Positions 1 to 10,740 of a stretch of 64,000 nt of DNA are shown in pieces. Origin of the DNA: Skeletonema tropicum (lineage: Eukaryota > Bacillariophyta > Thalassiosirophyceae > Thalassiosirales > Thalassiosiraceae). Position numbers and translations under genes: made by a program. The DNA lies in contig CM074148.1 of NCBI GenBank assembly GCA_037178625.1, positions 496,001 to 560,000 of the forward strand, written 5' to 3'. The notes under the pieces were generated by a model, which saw only the letters and a list, made by a program, of their open reading frames with translations, searched no databases and had not been told where the DNA came from. How positions within the stretch are numbered: position 1 is the first letter of the stretch; each line of letters starts with the position of its first letter.

Positions 1-175
1 CTCCCGAAGTAAAAGGCAAACAAGAATACATGCACAAACAAAACACAATTTAAACCATTTACGTTATATCCTATCAAAAATTTCAAGCCACAAACAATCC
101 TTCTCCCTTCGCCATCAATGCTGTTTCGAGGATTGTCAACAGCAAGTCACTGATAAGAGCTTCCTCATATCAAAA

Positions 176-2280
176 TCAAAGGAGATTCTCTGGCAATGGA
201 TCCTTCTCTCAATCCTTGGAAGATTGATTTTGTCGTCTCTTGTACCAAACCAAGGCAAACGCAATTGTACCTACAGCAACGACAGATGCAACCACAACGC
301 CAGCAATGGCACCTCCAGACAAAGAATTGCTTGGTGTTGGTGGAAAGCAGAAAGGAAGCTCCTCCCAATCTGAATCTTTCCTACTGTAAAGTTGGATGCC
401 ATTTTTCCTCAAAATATAATCTGATTGAGTAGGAGAGTTGAAAGTCAAGCCACAACCGACCTTTGGAACACACTCGATAACTCGGAAGCTTGAGCCGAGA
501 TCATAGTCATAAAATTTGAAGTCACTGAATTGAAGCCATCTCCATTTCTTGTTCCTTTCGGTGAAAACAGTGTAATCAGGGTGGGAATAATTGTACTGCA
601 TTTCCCAAGAAGAAGGCGGAGCAGGCTCGTAATTTGCTGACGTATGCAATTCGACATCAAACAGGTCTTGAGTTTGCTCATTACATAAGCCTCCAACAGT
701 GCAACTCCCATGTTGGTAGTCTGGTTATCACCACCATTAGAAGGCCACCAAACCTTTCGATAGGTAACATTATCCATGGTCAAACTGTACACATTATAGA
801 GACTGACTGGGTAAGTGTAGTTTTCCTCGGTCACATTTGGGGCCGAGATGTAGAAGGATGTGCAGCTGCCCTTTGGAACGCATATGATCTCGTGAGCAGC
901 AAGTGGAGGTGCCAACTCCTACGGGCACCACTCCGCTTGATACTATCGCAGACGCAGAGGAATTGAGATTTGTAACGTTAAGATTCCATTCATATTCATA
1001 TTCATATTCTGGCCTCCACAGAGGGTTGTTATCATATAAAAAGAACTCAACAAGAGATTCATTGTCTTGATTGCATTGCGGTTTGCAGCCACCACCAAAT
1101 TGAACCGAATCGAATAACCACCTATCACTCCTGCCTACAAGCTTTCCGTCGAAAGTGACAGAATAAGATGACGAGGGGAATCTGTAGAGATCCGACTGCT
1201 TCAAGCCACCAATTAGGAACTTGTAGCATGCATCATCTTTTGGCAGACAAGCATAAGATCGATCAACAAAGCGGTAACCCAAATTTGGCTTAAGGCTTAG
1301 AAAAGTTTTACCGTCTTTGTCCTCAACACGATAATAACGTTCAAGGTCGTATTGTCCTTTCCAATACTGGATCTCCAAGAGAGCCTCGCTATCATTGCAG
1401 ATAGGCTTGGTACAAGCGCCTATTCCAGTGGAGGTGACAGAATTATTGCCATCGACAAGTAACTCTTGGCCGATATCGACGGCTTTCCCATTCGATCGAA
1501 ATCTCATAAGCATCGGAAGGAAGATCGCCCACAACTACCTCAGAGCACGCATCTCGGGGAAGACACGCCTCGTAGTCTGTCAGACGTTCAAAGCCTTGGT
1601 AATATAAATATTCACGATCCGTAGTATTGCCTTCACGTTGAAGATACAAAAAGGCGTCCTCGTAGTATAAATTGCCACTAAACTTACGCTGCAAGGGCTA
1701 AGTGTATGGTCAGGCTCCCGAAAAATGGCTAATTTATCTGTTCTCAGCCGCTACTGGGGCTAACCTACCCTTTTATAGGCTTAAAATGCTCGTCTCGATG
1801 AGCTTGTTCCAAATCAATGAGTTGCTTCCAAAAATAAAAAAATATTTTGTTAGCCCCATTCCCTAGCTTGCCTTGGGGGTTAACCCCAAAAAAGAAGCCC
1901 CATCTCCAATTTACCCTGGTCTTCAGCTCCATATTACAATTCATTTCACCACGATTCAAAACCTTGCCAAGCAAAGCATGGATTTGAACTCCTCTCACTC
2001 TCAGCTTTCCAACGCTATGTTGATCACTTCTTGAAGTCAAATACTCATTGAGAACAGATTTGCTGGGGAGCCTGACCATACACTTAGCCCAAGCTATCCC
2101 ATTCTTCTTTAGTAATATTGTACTTCACTTGAAGCAAAGCATCAGTTTCATTGCACTGTAACATGATAATATTTACTCGTTGTCGTTCCAATCCAAAAAC
2201 ATATGCGGAAATCGTTTGCAGAGGTAAAAATGTAATCTTTTGCTCGTCACAGTTTGGTGAAGTGAAGATCACGCCATCTG
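176..2280 (-). pseudogene. Broken gene for a cysteine-rich single-pass membrane protein (paralogue of 24520-26132)
   Basis: Reading on the minus strand, segments about 2280-2091, 1694-1490, 1534-910, 915-700 and 649-176 together match the product of 24520-26132 from end to end. Shared landmarks are QCNETDALLQVKYN, the repeated C(L/V)P(K/R)..C motifs, and a C-terminal hydrophobic helix followed by the basic tail KRRQNQSS. Frame changes near 1490, 910 and 700, a premature TGA at 209-211 (the paralogue continues 11 codons further) and a 396-bp insertion at 1695-2090 show it is not functional. The frame extends upstream of the paralogue's first methionine (CDEQKITFLPLQT) to about 2280 without an obvious start, so a 5' exon with a signal peptide may exist. 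The 3' flank (1-175) also resembles the paralogue's 3' flank. The molecular function is unknown; the architecture suggests a cell-surface protein. Confidence 0.8.
1695..2090. mobile_element. 396-bp MITE with perfect 25-bp terminal inverted repeats
   Basis: The ends at 1695-1719 and 2066-2090 are exact reverse complements, beginning GGGCTAAGTGTATGGTCA. The flanks read GCAA and AAGC. Removing the element and one copy of AA (or AAG, if one G is assigned to the flank) restores the site seen in the paralogue near 24590 (ATAACTTGCAG). No transposase is encoded. Ends starting GGG with a 3-bp duplication recall PIF/Harbinger elements, but this is only a resemblance. A diverged relative lies at 62322-62640. 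Confidence 0.85.
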
Positions 2281-2413
2281 TTTGAGCGAGTGGGGCTTTA
2301 GGTTATTTCCTGTGCTATAGCAAACTACGTATCACTGGTATTGTAAATAAGAAAATGGTAGGTAGAAAGGATGGAGGCTGCGACGCTTGTCTCTCTCTAG
2401 GTAGGTACCTTAA

Positions 2414-3804
2414 CCCATCCCTGCCGCGTACCTCCTTTGTACCTCCTTTTGACTTCCGCCCATAACTAAGCCAATAATAGGCCGATTCTTTTGGTTCAAA
2501 GACCAACAGTCTTCCATTTAGTTAGTTTAGAACGCCTGTGCAACGTGCCATGGTGATATTCCGACCATTCCCCGAGATATTGGGGGTACTAATTCAGTGT
2601 CACTGATATTGGTCGGGAGGTACGCTCGGCCATCACACATCACACACTAACAAAAAAACATCTCCACCATGACGAATCCGTCGGCAAACCATGGTACTAT
2701 CGGACCAACACACCCCAAACCATGGTAAACAACACTCTGTCTAACCTAATTTTTTGTGCAGATTCCGATTCTGTAAGCGTCGGTGGCCGAATCGAAGTCT
2801 TTGTGATGGTATACGGCTCTAACCTACGCAGACATGAAATCCGCACATGCTGGGCAACTTCATAATATACTCATATTTAATAGAATTCGGTAATTTAATA
2901 GCCATGGTGCATTACACACTCCTTCTATATATTATGTTGATGGATATTTATTATCAGTTTTATTGATTACATGCCAATTTCATGTAATAATGGAGTAGTA
3001 GGCCGAATCATGCGCTGATGTTTTGATGCCATCCAGTAGGAATGGTGTTGTTAGGAGTCGTATAATAACCTGAATCCACTGTATAACGCTCACAACAGAT
3101 GTATATTGGTGTTGTGGGGTGAAAGGGTCCCCTACTTGCAGGATGAACACAACCAATATCACTTCAAATACTCGTGTATGTGTTGGCATTGGGCTCTTCA
3201 TTTCCCCCAAAAAAATGCTATATACCAACTAGTCTAATATTGTTGTAGCCGCAATGAAATAGAGATATCTACACCAACCACGTTGATTGTTATAATATAG
3301 TCATCACCTCACAGACTTTTGGCACCCTCTCATTTCATTTTCTGTCAGATATATGCATTCTCCTTTTTGATGTATTTTGTGGAAAATATCCATTTTCACC
3401 ACCTACATTCACCATGCCACTGCATGCGTCATATAACGCCCAGGCACGCTATCAAAGGGATAGATAACCGCCTAATAGTATAAAGTTGGCGTCTGCAAAC
3501 CAGTTCGGTGGCGGCGCACCTCCTACTATTCACCTGAAGACCATGACGGAAGTGCATTATCACACCGATGTCAACATGCCATTTTCCGGCACCTCTACTT
3601 TGGTGCCATGATATGTAGCGATGGCGTCGGCCGGAAAAGAATCAAGGGCACCACTTCATAGAAATGCTATTTGAGAGTGTGTTGCTGCAGCGGGACGTCT
3701 AAATTTATGTTTACGTAGTGTATTATGGTGTCGGCATGTACTGGGTGGAGGTGCACCATGGTGATGGACGAAAAAAAAAGAGGCGCGCGCGCGGCAGGGA
3801 TGGG
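2414..3804. mobile_element. Non-autonomous piggyBac-like element flanked by TTAA
   Basis: A perfect 15-bp inverted repeat, CCCATCCCTGCCGCG at 2414-2428 and its complement at 3790-3804, is flanked on both sides by TTAA (2410-2413 and 3805-3808). TTAA target duplication and ends starting CCC are the hallmarks of piggyBac transposons. The 1391-bp interior has no transposase-like frame; it contains several CCATGG-containing short repeats and AT-rich DNA. Assignment to piggyBac is by ends only. Confidence 0.7.
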
Positions 3805-3808
3805 TTAA

Positions 3809-4425
3809 TTATTATGTATAAAAGTAGAGGATTTTTTATCGTACGTTCAGTATGTACCTGTTTCATTTTACCAATACGCTGAAGTCACAGCGTCGCTCGC
3901 TCTAAGTAGCTCTCTAGAGAGAGCTATGATGTAGCTCTCAGCTCTCTATCCTAAACCTAGCTTTCATAGCATTAAAGAAGGGTCCAAAGCCTCTGCTTTG
4001 CAACACTTGCCCTCACAGTCGCAAGGTACCTGTTGGTTCTCTGTCTCTGACACGGTTGCATGCATTCTATAGATTTTCATGCGGAAGAAGCAAGGAATAG
4101 TACTAGTACTTACTTGGCTTGGCCTGAAACTCCCCCACTACTATCTCATCTCCATTTGCTGGAACAGGCCAGGCACAAGATTATCACAACTGTGGAAAGT
4201 TACGCAATCCCGGCAAAACCTCTTATTGCAAGTTTGACCAAAAGTAGTTGAACTTTCACAATCACAATCACAAAGTGATCTTCAGCATTTTTGGCATGTC
4301 TTATCCGAAGCCGAAGCGCATTTGTAACACGTCATGTCATACGCGCAATCACCATTTGAACATCTATATAGTACAATAGAAAGTCAAAGCATTCACCACA
4401 CACCCAAGATTCAGATTCGCACATG
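3809..4425. other. Intergenic stretch without recognisable genes
   Basis: The stretch contains a near-palindromic CT/GA hairpin around 3908-3925 (CTCTCTAGAGAG core). I see no convincing coding frame or RNA gene. Confidence 0.5.
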
Positions 4426-4903
4426 TCACATTAGTTTGTATATAGAACAATCTGTACCTGTACAGACCGACAGACCCTCTCCTCGCATTTGAGCCATACT
4501 CAATCTTTTCACTTTGTTGGTAGCTGCATCAATACACCATAAGACTGCCTTGATGTCATCGTCGGTTAGTCTCACCGCTAGCTCCTCTTCTAGCTTCGCA
4601 ACATCTAAATAGTCCCACTGATCGCCTACGAAAGCAAAGCGATTCTTACATTGCTCTTCTCTTGTGCTCTTTTGACCAGCCAAAAGTCGACACACTTGCA
4701 ATGGTGAGATAACGAATCACTATTGCCATGCATTGATCATAATATTTGTCATGCACTTCGACCAAGACAGCGAAGAGAATGAGTTCAATAAACACTAACT
4801 GATGACTAAATGAATATTGTACAGAAAAGTAGAAATTACAAAGGGTCAACATCAAACCAATCTCCTCTCGAAGTAGTTGTACTGCCATTTTCCACTTTTT
4901 CAT
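4426..4903 (-). CDS. Possible exon(s) of an unknown gene
   Basis: Two overlapping minus-strand frames look more protein-like than background. The downstream one (4701-4426) contains an acidic helical stretch (DYLDVAKLEEELAVRLTDDD) ending near a plausible 5' splice site (CAG/GTACAG at about 4455). The upstream one (4903-4646) starts MKKWKMAVQLLREEIG and then turns hydrophobic. An intron between them would join the two, but I cannot choose its borders. No family is recognised; this could also be chance open frame. Confidence 0.25.
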
Positions 4904-5213
4904 ACTTGAGGTGCATCATGCAACCATACATCATGACTTTGACACTGACTGAAGGATACTAGAGTGCGATACCCGTCTGAAGTGAGGTCACCAAGAAGAA
5001 GAAGAATGTAATAAGGAATAAAATAAGATCTACATGCTAAGTATATTCTTATGAAGTCCATGACGCAAAGTTAGTTCCCTCCACCAGGCGAAGTCCAGAT
5101 GAAAATGCTGAAGCTGCTGTTTTCTGTTTTTGCCACTCAGATAAACAACAAAACAACATCTTCTTTCTTCTCTCTCCCTCCCTTCGAGAAGATGGAACAC
5201 TGAATAAAGTTTC

Positions 5214-5867
5214 TCATGTGTAAGTGGTAAAAGTCCACTCGCTTGGAGGGGCTCCAGTGCCACAGACCTTTTTATGTGTCTTCCATGCCTTGCGTTGGCA
5301 ATCTTTACCACAATAGTAAGCTGCCTGACACCTGGTACACTTCCTCCCTGGCTTCTCATCACACACTTCACAAAGAATGACAACCTCCGCTAGAGTGTAA
5401 TTACCCTTCGATCCATCGTCAAAGTCGACTGACACTCCTGTATTTTCTTTCTTACCCGGATTATGAAATGAAAAAATATTGCCCTTCTTTCCATCAACCT
5501 TCACACGCTTCTTACCCCGAGGTAACTTGGCACTCCTACGTTCCTGCCTGTTCTCAATGCGGTCCTTCTCTTCCTGTGTACGTCCCAATGCCTTTTGTTC
5601 AATTTTGCGGATTGTCTCCATTGCCTTTGTTTTATCTCCCGGATCTTTCCCCTTGGTCACCCTTATAGCTGCGTGATATTTCGTTTTGTCACCGTCACCC
5701 ATGGATTTGCCGATGGCTGTCTGCAGTTGCGCGAATCTCATGGCATCCATTGGAGTAGGGCTGTTTGAATATAAACGACGGCGATACTCGTCGAAATCAG
5801 ACTGTGTCAACTTCTTTAGGTCGAACTCGAACGAGGCATCTGTGAACATCATTGGTGATCCGAACAT
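5214..5867 (-). CDS. MYND-type zinc-finger protein
   Basis: The 217-residue protein is highly charged in the middle (basic run RRSAKLPRGKKRVKVDGKK). It ends with a complete MYND finger at about residues 165-203: CEVCDEKPGRKCTRCQ, then YYCGKDCQ, W..H.K.C. The spacing C-x2-C, C-x2-C, C-x3-C and H-x3-C is what MYND domains use to bind two zinc ions. MYND domains are protein-interaction modules; in stramenopiles many are attached to otherwise unannotated proteins, so no specific role can be given. The ATG at 5867 is the first in frame. A single exon fits the whole protein. The next gene (6432) is divergent, about 560 bp away. Confidence 0.8.
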   Translation of the reverse strand: MFGSPMMFTDASFEFDLKKLTQSDFDEYRRRLYSNSPTPMDAMRFAQLQTAIGKSMGDGDKTKYHAAIRVTKGKDPGDKTKAMETIRKIEQKALGRTQEEKDRIENRQERRSAKLPRGKKRVKVDGKKGNIFSFHNPGKKENTGVSVDFDDGSKGNYTLAEVVILCEVCDEKPGRKCTRCQAAYYCGKDCQRKAWKTHKKVCGTGAPPSEWTFTTYT

Positions 5868-6330
5868 TGTTTTGTTATTATCGTCGTTTCAGATTGATTG
5901 GAGTATTCGTACAGGTTCGTGGTTTGTGGTTTGGGAGAGGATCTTTTGGATTTTTAAATAAGCAGGATTAGCCAATGACGGCAACTGAGACTCAATCATA
6001 GGATCTTAAAGTCGTAACGACACTTCCACTTAAGTTCAAGTAGGGAAGATTTGGTTTTCTGATTTCTGATCTTCTGATCACTGCTGATTACCGATAGGTA
6101 TGGTGGGAATCGTTAAAAATGGCCAAGTGTCACATTTGAGTTGGACGTTGGACCAGAGACGTTTATTGTGTCACGCTTCGTAACATACCCTATTTATCCT
6201 GGCAACAACTGGCAACAACCGACCACAAACCGATCGAAATAAAAACGCCCCGCAAACGGCGAGCATGCACAGTCAACTACCACTGTCAAGCAACGTGACT
6301 GGAGTGGAGAGTGGAAGAGCCGCTCATCGA

Positions 6331-6375
6331 GTTTTCTAGAGAGAGAGAGAGAGAGAGAGGTTCTATAGAGAGGAA
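6331..6375. repeat. TCTAGA-centred GA-repeat upstream of the LRR gene
   Basis: TTTTCTAGAGAGAGAGAG continues as a GA run to about 6358, followed by TTCTATAGAGAGGAAGAGG. It lies 60-100 bp before the ATG at 6432. Similar CTCTCTAGAGAG elements occur near 3910, 8066, 8725, 33130, 37120, 39900 and 50450. Confidence 0.6.
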
Positions 6376-6431
6376 GAGGGAGAGAATGGGCGGTGTATTA
6401 CTCATTCTTGCTATAAAGCTGCTGAATCATC

Positions 6432-7346
6432 ATGGCGGCAGTGGGCGGTAATGTTATCGTGCGGTTCACTTACACCGGCGAGGAAGATATTCCTCGCGAT
6501 GCAACTCACGTCACCATAGTTAACGTTAGAGTCGTTCGTAGAAATGTATTCAATTGGCATCCTAACATCGTTGAAGTCATTTGTCATGAGGATGTCGAAA
6601 AGATTGAACAACACGCATTCGACCACTGCCCTCGCTTGAGACGAGTAATCATGCCGGGCGTTACAATTGTTGAGGGGAGTGCATTCTATGATTGTGAAGC
6701 TCTAACGGATGTCCAATGCGGCAAGTTGGAAATAATTAAAGGATGGGCATTCAAGAACTGCAAATCTCTGAGGAGCATCGACCTGCCATCCACCAGGATC
6801 GTTAAGGAGGCTGCATTCTATGAGTGTACAGCCCTGACGGACGTGAAATTTGGCAACAAGCTGGAAAGATTTAGGGAGAGAGCATTCAGGGACTGCCGCT
6901 CTCTTAAACGAATTACCATCCCATTGAAAGAAGGCATTATTACAACTGATGATGTATTCATGGGGTGTTTTGATTTAACGCAAGTTGATCTAGTAGAGGG
7001 AGCGCTTCATGAAACAATCACCGCATTACAATTGGAGGAATGGAGGAATGATGCGAGTGGAGAAATCGATTCAATCAATCAAATTCTTCCCCACCTAAAT
7101 GCAGGCGGATGGGATGATGATGTCGATGATCTCGTTCCCGGAGAAAAGGCTCGGGCGATACGAAGGTGGATTAGATCAGTTCTTCGCAGAATTATTCACT
7201 ATCAAGCAGAGCATCAGCGCTTATTGGACGAGGTCGTTACTACCACTCTTCAGCGTGGTTTACCTCGCGATATTGTGATGAATAATGTCCTCCCTTGCTT
7301 GGCATTGCCATTGCATACATTTGAAGAAGTTGAAGGGGAGGATTAA
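6432..7346 (+). CDS. BspA-like leucine-rich-repeat (LRR_5 family) protein
   Basis: The 304-residue protein starts MAAVGGN and has no signal peptide. Residues about 25-190 are made of LRR_5-type repeats of roughly 23 residues with the pattern V..I...AF..C..L..I.LP (for example AFKNCKSLRSIDLPSTRIV). The C-terminal third is helical and charged (ALQLEEWRN...INQILP, then RWIRSVLRRIIHYQAEHQRLL). I remember this tail from large LRR families of thalassiosiroid diatoms. A close paralogue lies on the other strand at 37232-38170 and a broken third copy at 40045-50275. Proteins of this type are thought to mediate protein binding; the exact role is unknown. The start is supported by alignment of the paralogue's MAAVGDN. 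Confidence 0.85.
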   Translation: MAAVGGNVIVRFTYTGEEDIPRDATHVTIVNVRVVRRNVFNWHPNIVEVICHEDVEKIEQHAFDHCPRLRRVIMPGVTIVEGSAFYDCEALTDVQCGKLEIIKGWAFKNCKSLRSIDLPSTRIVKEAAFYECTALTDVKFGNKLERFRERAFRDCRSLKRITIPLKEGIITTDDVFMGCFDLTQVDLVEGALHETITALQLEEWRNDASGEIDSINQILPHLNAGGWDDDVDDLVPGEKARAIRRWIRSVLRRIIHYQAEHQRLLDEVVTTTLQRGLPRDIVMNNVLPCLALPLHTFEEVEGED

Positions 7347-7502
7347 GAAGACGAAGAAGACGATAGTGGATGTTGGCGTCCGATAGCTCTGTAGGAACTG
7401 AGGAGTTAGAGGTAGAGCCTGTCTAAAGACAAATCGATTATAATAGAGAGAGAGAGTTTTGTTAGATGCAGGCATGTCCGATCCTCTTCTGTCCGTGCGA
7501 AG

Positions 7503-8426
7503 GTGGGGGGGAGGGCATCTCTTGCTTGTCTTTTAGACCGTCAAAATTCATTAAGAGTGTGGCAGGCCTCTGAGCATCCTTTTATGTTATCATCTGTTAA
7601 GAGAGCTGCTCATTTTTTACATGACGATGCAAGTGTCCATGTGATCAGCGAACGTCCTGCTACTCTTGGCTGTATTTCGGTAAACGGCTTCATAAATGGA
7701 TGGCCCCTTCCCTTACCTCTTGTGAAAATGACTTTGACTATACGTCCACCTTTCGCCATCTTACCGAATCGTGGATCGTCAATGTCTAGCCACAAAGGAA
7801 CTTTCAGATTCCAATAAGCGAGGCTGTGATCAAGGGAATGAAGAATGGTACCAACGAACATTGCCTCGCAGTCCTATCCGGGGATAAAGCCTTGTGCTTC
7901 TGAAACTCCGCAAAGAAGATTGGTCGCACCTGCACGATAAATTTGACCAACTCAGAATATACTTGAAGAGGCCGACGATTTGTGCATGTTGCCAAATGTT
8001 TGCCGGAAACTCACCTGCGAACTCTACTTACATACTATTGTCAGATGTCAGATGCTCTTTGTTCCTCTCTCTCTAGAGACAGAGGTACTCGAGAGGAGTA
8101 TCTTGGATTGGACATTTTTGGCTGATGTGGTTTTGGCCATCTTCTCTCAAAGATGTGCGAACTTCAGAGTAGGACTCCTATCATTCAATGACCCCACCTA
8201 CAATGACCAAGCAATTCAACGTTCCATCGCCCACGCTCTTGGTGTGATGTTAGGAAAAGGGCAGGAAGAATCTATATGTGCGATAAGAAGTAGCAGTGCA
8301 CTACTTCATATGCAAGACATAAGAACCTTCGTTGCATTGGAGGTTGCAGATGAAAATGAAACGCTTGATAATGATAATGGAGAAGCAATTATAGTGGTAA
8401 TGACTGCGATAATACCTCTAATGTAA
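7503..8426. other. Unassigned coding-like fragments
   Basis: Minus-strand frames at 7861-7610 (WLDIDDPRFGKMAKGGRIVK) and 7995-7804 read like pieces of one protein split by a frame change near 7830. A plus-strand frame at about 8100-8426 (148 codons from 7980) is also open. None belongs to a family I can name. The minus-strand pieces may be a decayed gene. No splice pattern joins them convincingly. Confidence 0.25.
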
Positions 8427-8744
8427 AAGAATGTGCACGTTGCTGTAAGGTAAAACAGAATAATAAAACACTCTTTCAATCTCTGTTATTCATTAGTCTA
8501 ATTTACTCTAAGAGTATGGGTGATATCTCGATCTCTAATGACTCCTGCTGGTTTATTTGATCCTGTGATGATTGAAGACCATCTGTCTCTCTACCATCTG
8601 TCTCTCTCTCTCTTCTCAAGAGACTGCATTTAAAGTATGTGTGTGGTATAATGTGATGATATATGAATATGATGCGGTGATACGAAATGGTCTAATGTAA
8701 CCACCCTGAATGGATGAGCCCCTCTCTCTCTAGAGAAGAAAGAC

Positions 8745-9413
8745 CTAAACAAGAGCGTTCGGATACGCTACATCAGCATTACAAGACCAACCCGGAGGCT
8801 CCATCGCCTTGGCCAACAGAAACATACTCGCCATACCCACATTCCGTTCACACTCTCTCTCCACCTCGGCAAGTTTCGCCGCCAAATCCTCGAATGTATG
8901 ATGCTTATCAAACGGGTTGACAGTCACGCACTGTGATTTGGCATTGCAGACACCTGCCTGCCAGAAGGAGGTGGGATCATGCCAGTTATGACTGGGTGTT
9001 TTGGTTTTGCCAATGGCGACTGAATGGAGATCGGAGGCGGCGGAGATGGTGAGGACGTAGCAAACGTCTCCGCAGGTGGAGGTTGGAGGGCAGCCTTGGT
9101 TTGAGAGCATGTGTTGTACGAATGCCTGTTGGGTTGGATGGTTGTCGGTCGTCGGTTTCTTGGGGACGTGATGTTGTACCTGCTGTTGTGTTGCTTCTAG
9201 ATGTGGATCAGAGGAGTGCGGCGAGTGCATGCCTTGCCCGCCTCGCAGACGCAGATTGTTGGTGTTGGAGGAGGTCGACGAAGAAGTAGTGTCGACAATC
9301 TTGTGCTCATCGGAAGATCCAATCCAGTCATTCGCAGTGACCGTGGCCATAGCGGTGCTGCAGGAGAGGGCGAGGACGAGGAGAGCTGTTGCCATCGTGA
9401 GTCTTTCTATCAT
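8745..9413 (-). CDS. Small secreted cysteine-containing protein, unknown family
   Basis: The 222-residue protein opens with a clear signal peptide (MATALLVLALSCSTAMA within the first 24 residues). A low-complexity Ser/Thr/Asn and His/Gln-rich spacer follows to about residue 95. The C-terminal domain of about 125 residues has cysteines in CPPTSTCGDVCYV, GVCNAKSQC and later ECERN and WSCNAD, suggesting disulfide bonding. It is probably exported or routed to the cell surface. Two start codons (MIERLTMATA) are six residues apart; either gives a working signal peptide. No neighbour suggests a pathway. The family is unrecognised and may be lineage-specific. Confidence 0.65.
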   Translation of the reverse strand: MIERLTMATALLVLALSCSTAMATVTANDWIGSSDEHKIVDTTSSSTSSNTNNLRLRGGQGMHSPHSSDPHLEATQQQVQHHVPKKPTTDNHPTQQAFVQHMLSNQGCPPTSTCGDVCYVLTISAASDLHSVAIGKTKTPSHNWHDPTSFWQAGVCNAKSQCVTVNPFDKHHTFEDLAAKLAEVERECERNVGMASMFLLAKAMEPPGWSCNADVAYPNALV

Positions 9414-9984
9414 AGAACTGTCTTTGTTGCCACCGGTTATCTACGTTAGTTGGCAAAAGCATTCATCAACTGTCTCTACTTATGATGTTGTTGTGTTCGT
9501 CGTGTTTGTTGAACAGTCATTTATATATAGATATGTAGAGAGTCACGAGGGAAGTCCCGGTACAGACTCAGCTGCGCTGTTGCGTGTTGTCGCCAAACAC
9601 TGTACTTTCTGTTGTAGGCCTTCTCTCAGGAGAATCGAGAGAGACAAAGAGTGACCAAAACTGTGGTGGTGCGTCTAAAAGGATCACAGAACGTCGTATC
9701 GGTTATAATAGTATTGATTTCCAACGCTGAAAACAAAACTTTAAGAGCACCGGTACTCAAAGATGTCTGAGAGCACAGAATGGGAGGTCTTTGTCCCAGA
9801 ATTGGAGAATTACGACCTAGGGTCATTGTCAAATCATAACACATACAGGTGCCGGTCATTGAATAGATACCGCACACAAGTCATCGCATGAAAATAGTCA
9901 TTGTAACTCAACTGCAAATCGTCATACAGATAGGAGTAGCATGCATGCACAAAGCGAAGTGGCATGCTCGGGGGAGGTGCCAAG

Positions 9985-10165
9985 AAATAAACCCCCCGGG
10001 GGGTCTAAAAATTTTGGCTAGTCTGTTCTAGGGGGGTCGGTCTAACGTTCGCTTCACTCACGTACTAATTCCCTAGTGATGCTAGTAGAAACCAGAGGGG
10101 GGTCTAAATATTTTGGCAGGCTGTGATTTGGAGGGGGGGTCTAAGCTGACCAGGGGGGGTTACAT
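9985..10165. repeat. Tandem G-run repeats
   Basis: GGGGGGTCTAAAAATTTTGG near 9998 recurs with one change near 10096 as GGGGGGTCTAAATATTTTGG, and further G6-G7 runs lie at 10031, 10132 and 10150. The spacing is roughly 99 bp. The plus strand could form a G-quadruplex. Confidence 0.6.
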
Positions 10166-10187
10166 AGTTCGCGGCACTTCCCGCCCT

Positions 10188-10245
10188 ACATAGGATCTTC
10201 AGACACCTGTCTGAGTCACTTGGAGGACTCAGCACAAGTGCTGAG
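10188..10245. repeat. Copy of a dispersed hairpin repeat (partner at 62148-62264)
   Basis: CCCTACATAGGATCTTCAGA followed by two hairpins (CTGAGTC..GACTCAG and CTCAGCAC..GTGCTGAG) matches 62150-62207 with few changes. The right-hand inverted end found in the other copy is missing here. Confidence 0.6.
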
Positions 10246-10308
10246 AAAATGCAGAGTCCCTCTGAAGAGGACTCCCATTTATGACAGAAGACCTTATCAA
10301 GTGTTAGA

Positions 10309-10740
10309 GCAAGTGGTAAGAAGTGGTAGCAAGTGGTAGCCAGTGGCAAGTGGTAGCAAGTGGTAGCAGTGGTAGCAAGTGGTAGCCACATTAATAATAT
10401 AGTAGATAACTGCAAGCCAAGGATGCCTCGCTATGCTAGAGAGAGTGAGAAACGCAGCACAGCCAGAGCCGCTGGTGTTTGTCCAAAAACTCCGAACGCT
10501 GTTCAAATCGACGGCCAAATTGACCTCGCACATATCAGCAACATTCTTGAGGATGCTATCGACATGTTAAAGAACGACAACACGACAAGTCTTTTCTGTG
10601 AAGGTGCCTGGGTATTCTCGGCATATTTGTTCATTGAGGAGTGGCTAAGAAGTAGTGGCAAGTGGTAGAGCAAGTAGTGGTAGAGCAAGTGGTACCAGTG
10701 GTAGCAAGTGGTAAAGCAAGTGGTAGCCAAGTGGTTGTAC
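10309..10740. repeat. Decamer minisatellite (AAGTGGTAGC) in two blocks
   Basis: The unit AAGTGGTAGC or close variants is repeated at 10309-10387 and again at 10646-10736. A non-repetitive 260-bp segment separates the blocks. The repeats create long but meaningless open frames on both strands. Confidence 0.8.

Noticed and set aside
1972..1992. Possible tRNA T-arm (GGATTTGAACTCC)
   Set aside because: No cloverleaf can be drawn around it and it lies within the MITE.
1765..2079. Minus-strand 104-codon frame inside the MITE as a transposase
   Set aside because: Too short, no catalytic motif, and not conserved in the related copy at 62322.
9083..9654. Plus-strand genes opposite the secreted protein
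   Set aside because: They are complementary-strand frames of the signal-peptide gene, rich in Val/Arg/Cys, without features of their own.
10309..10740. CRISPR-like array
   Set aside because: The units are contiguous decamers without spacers, in eukaryote-type sequence.
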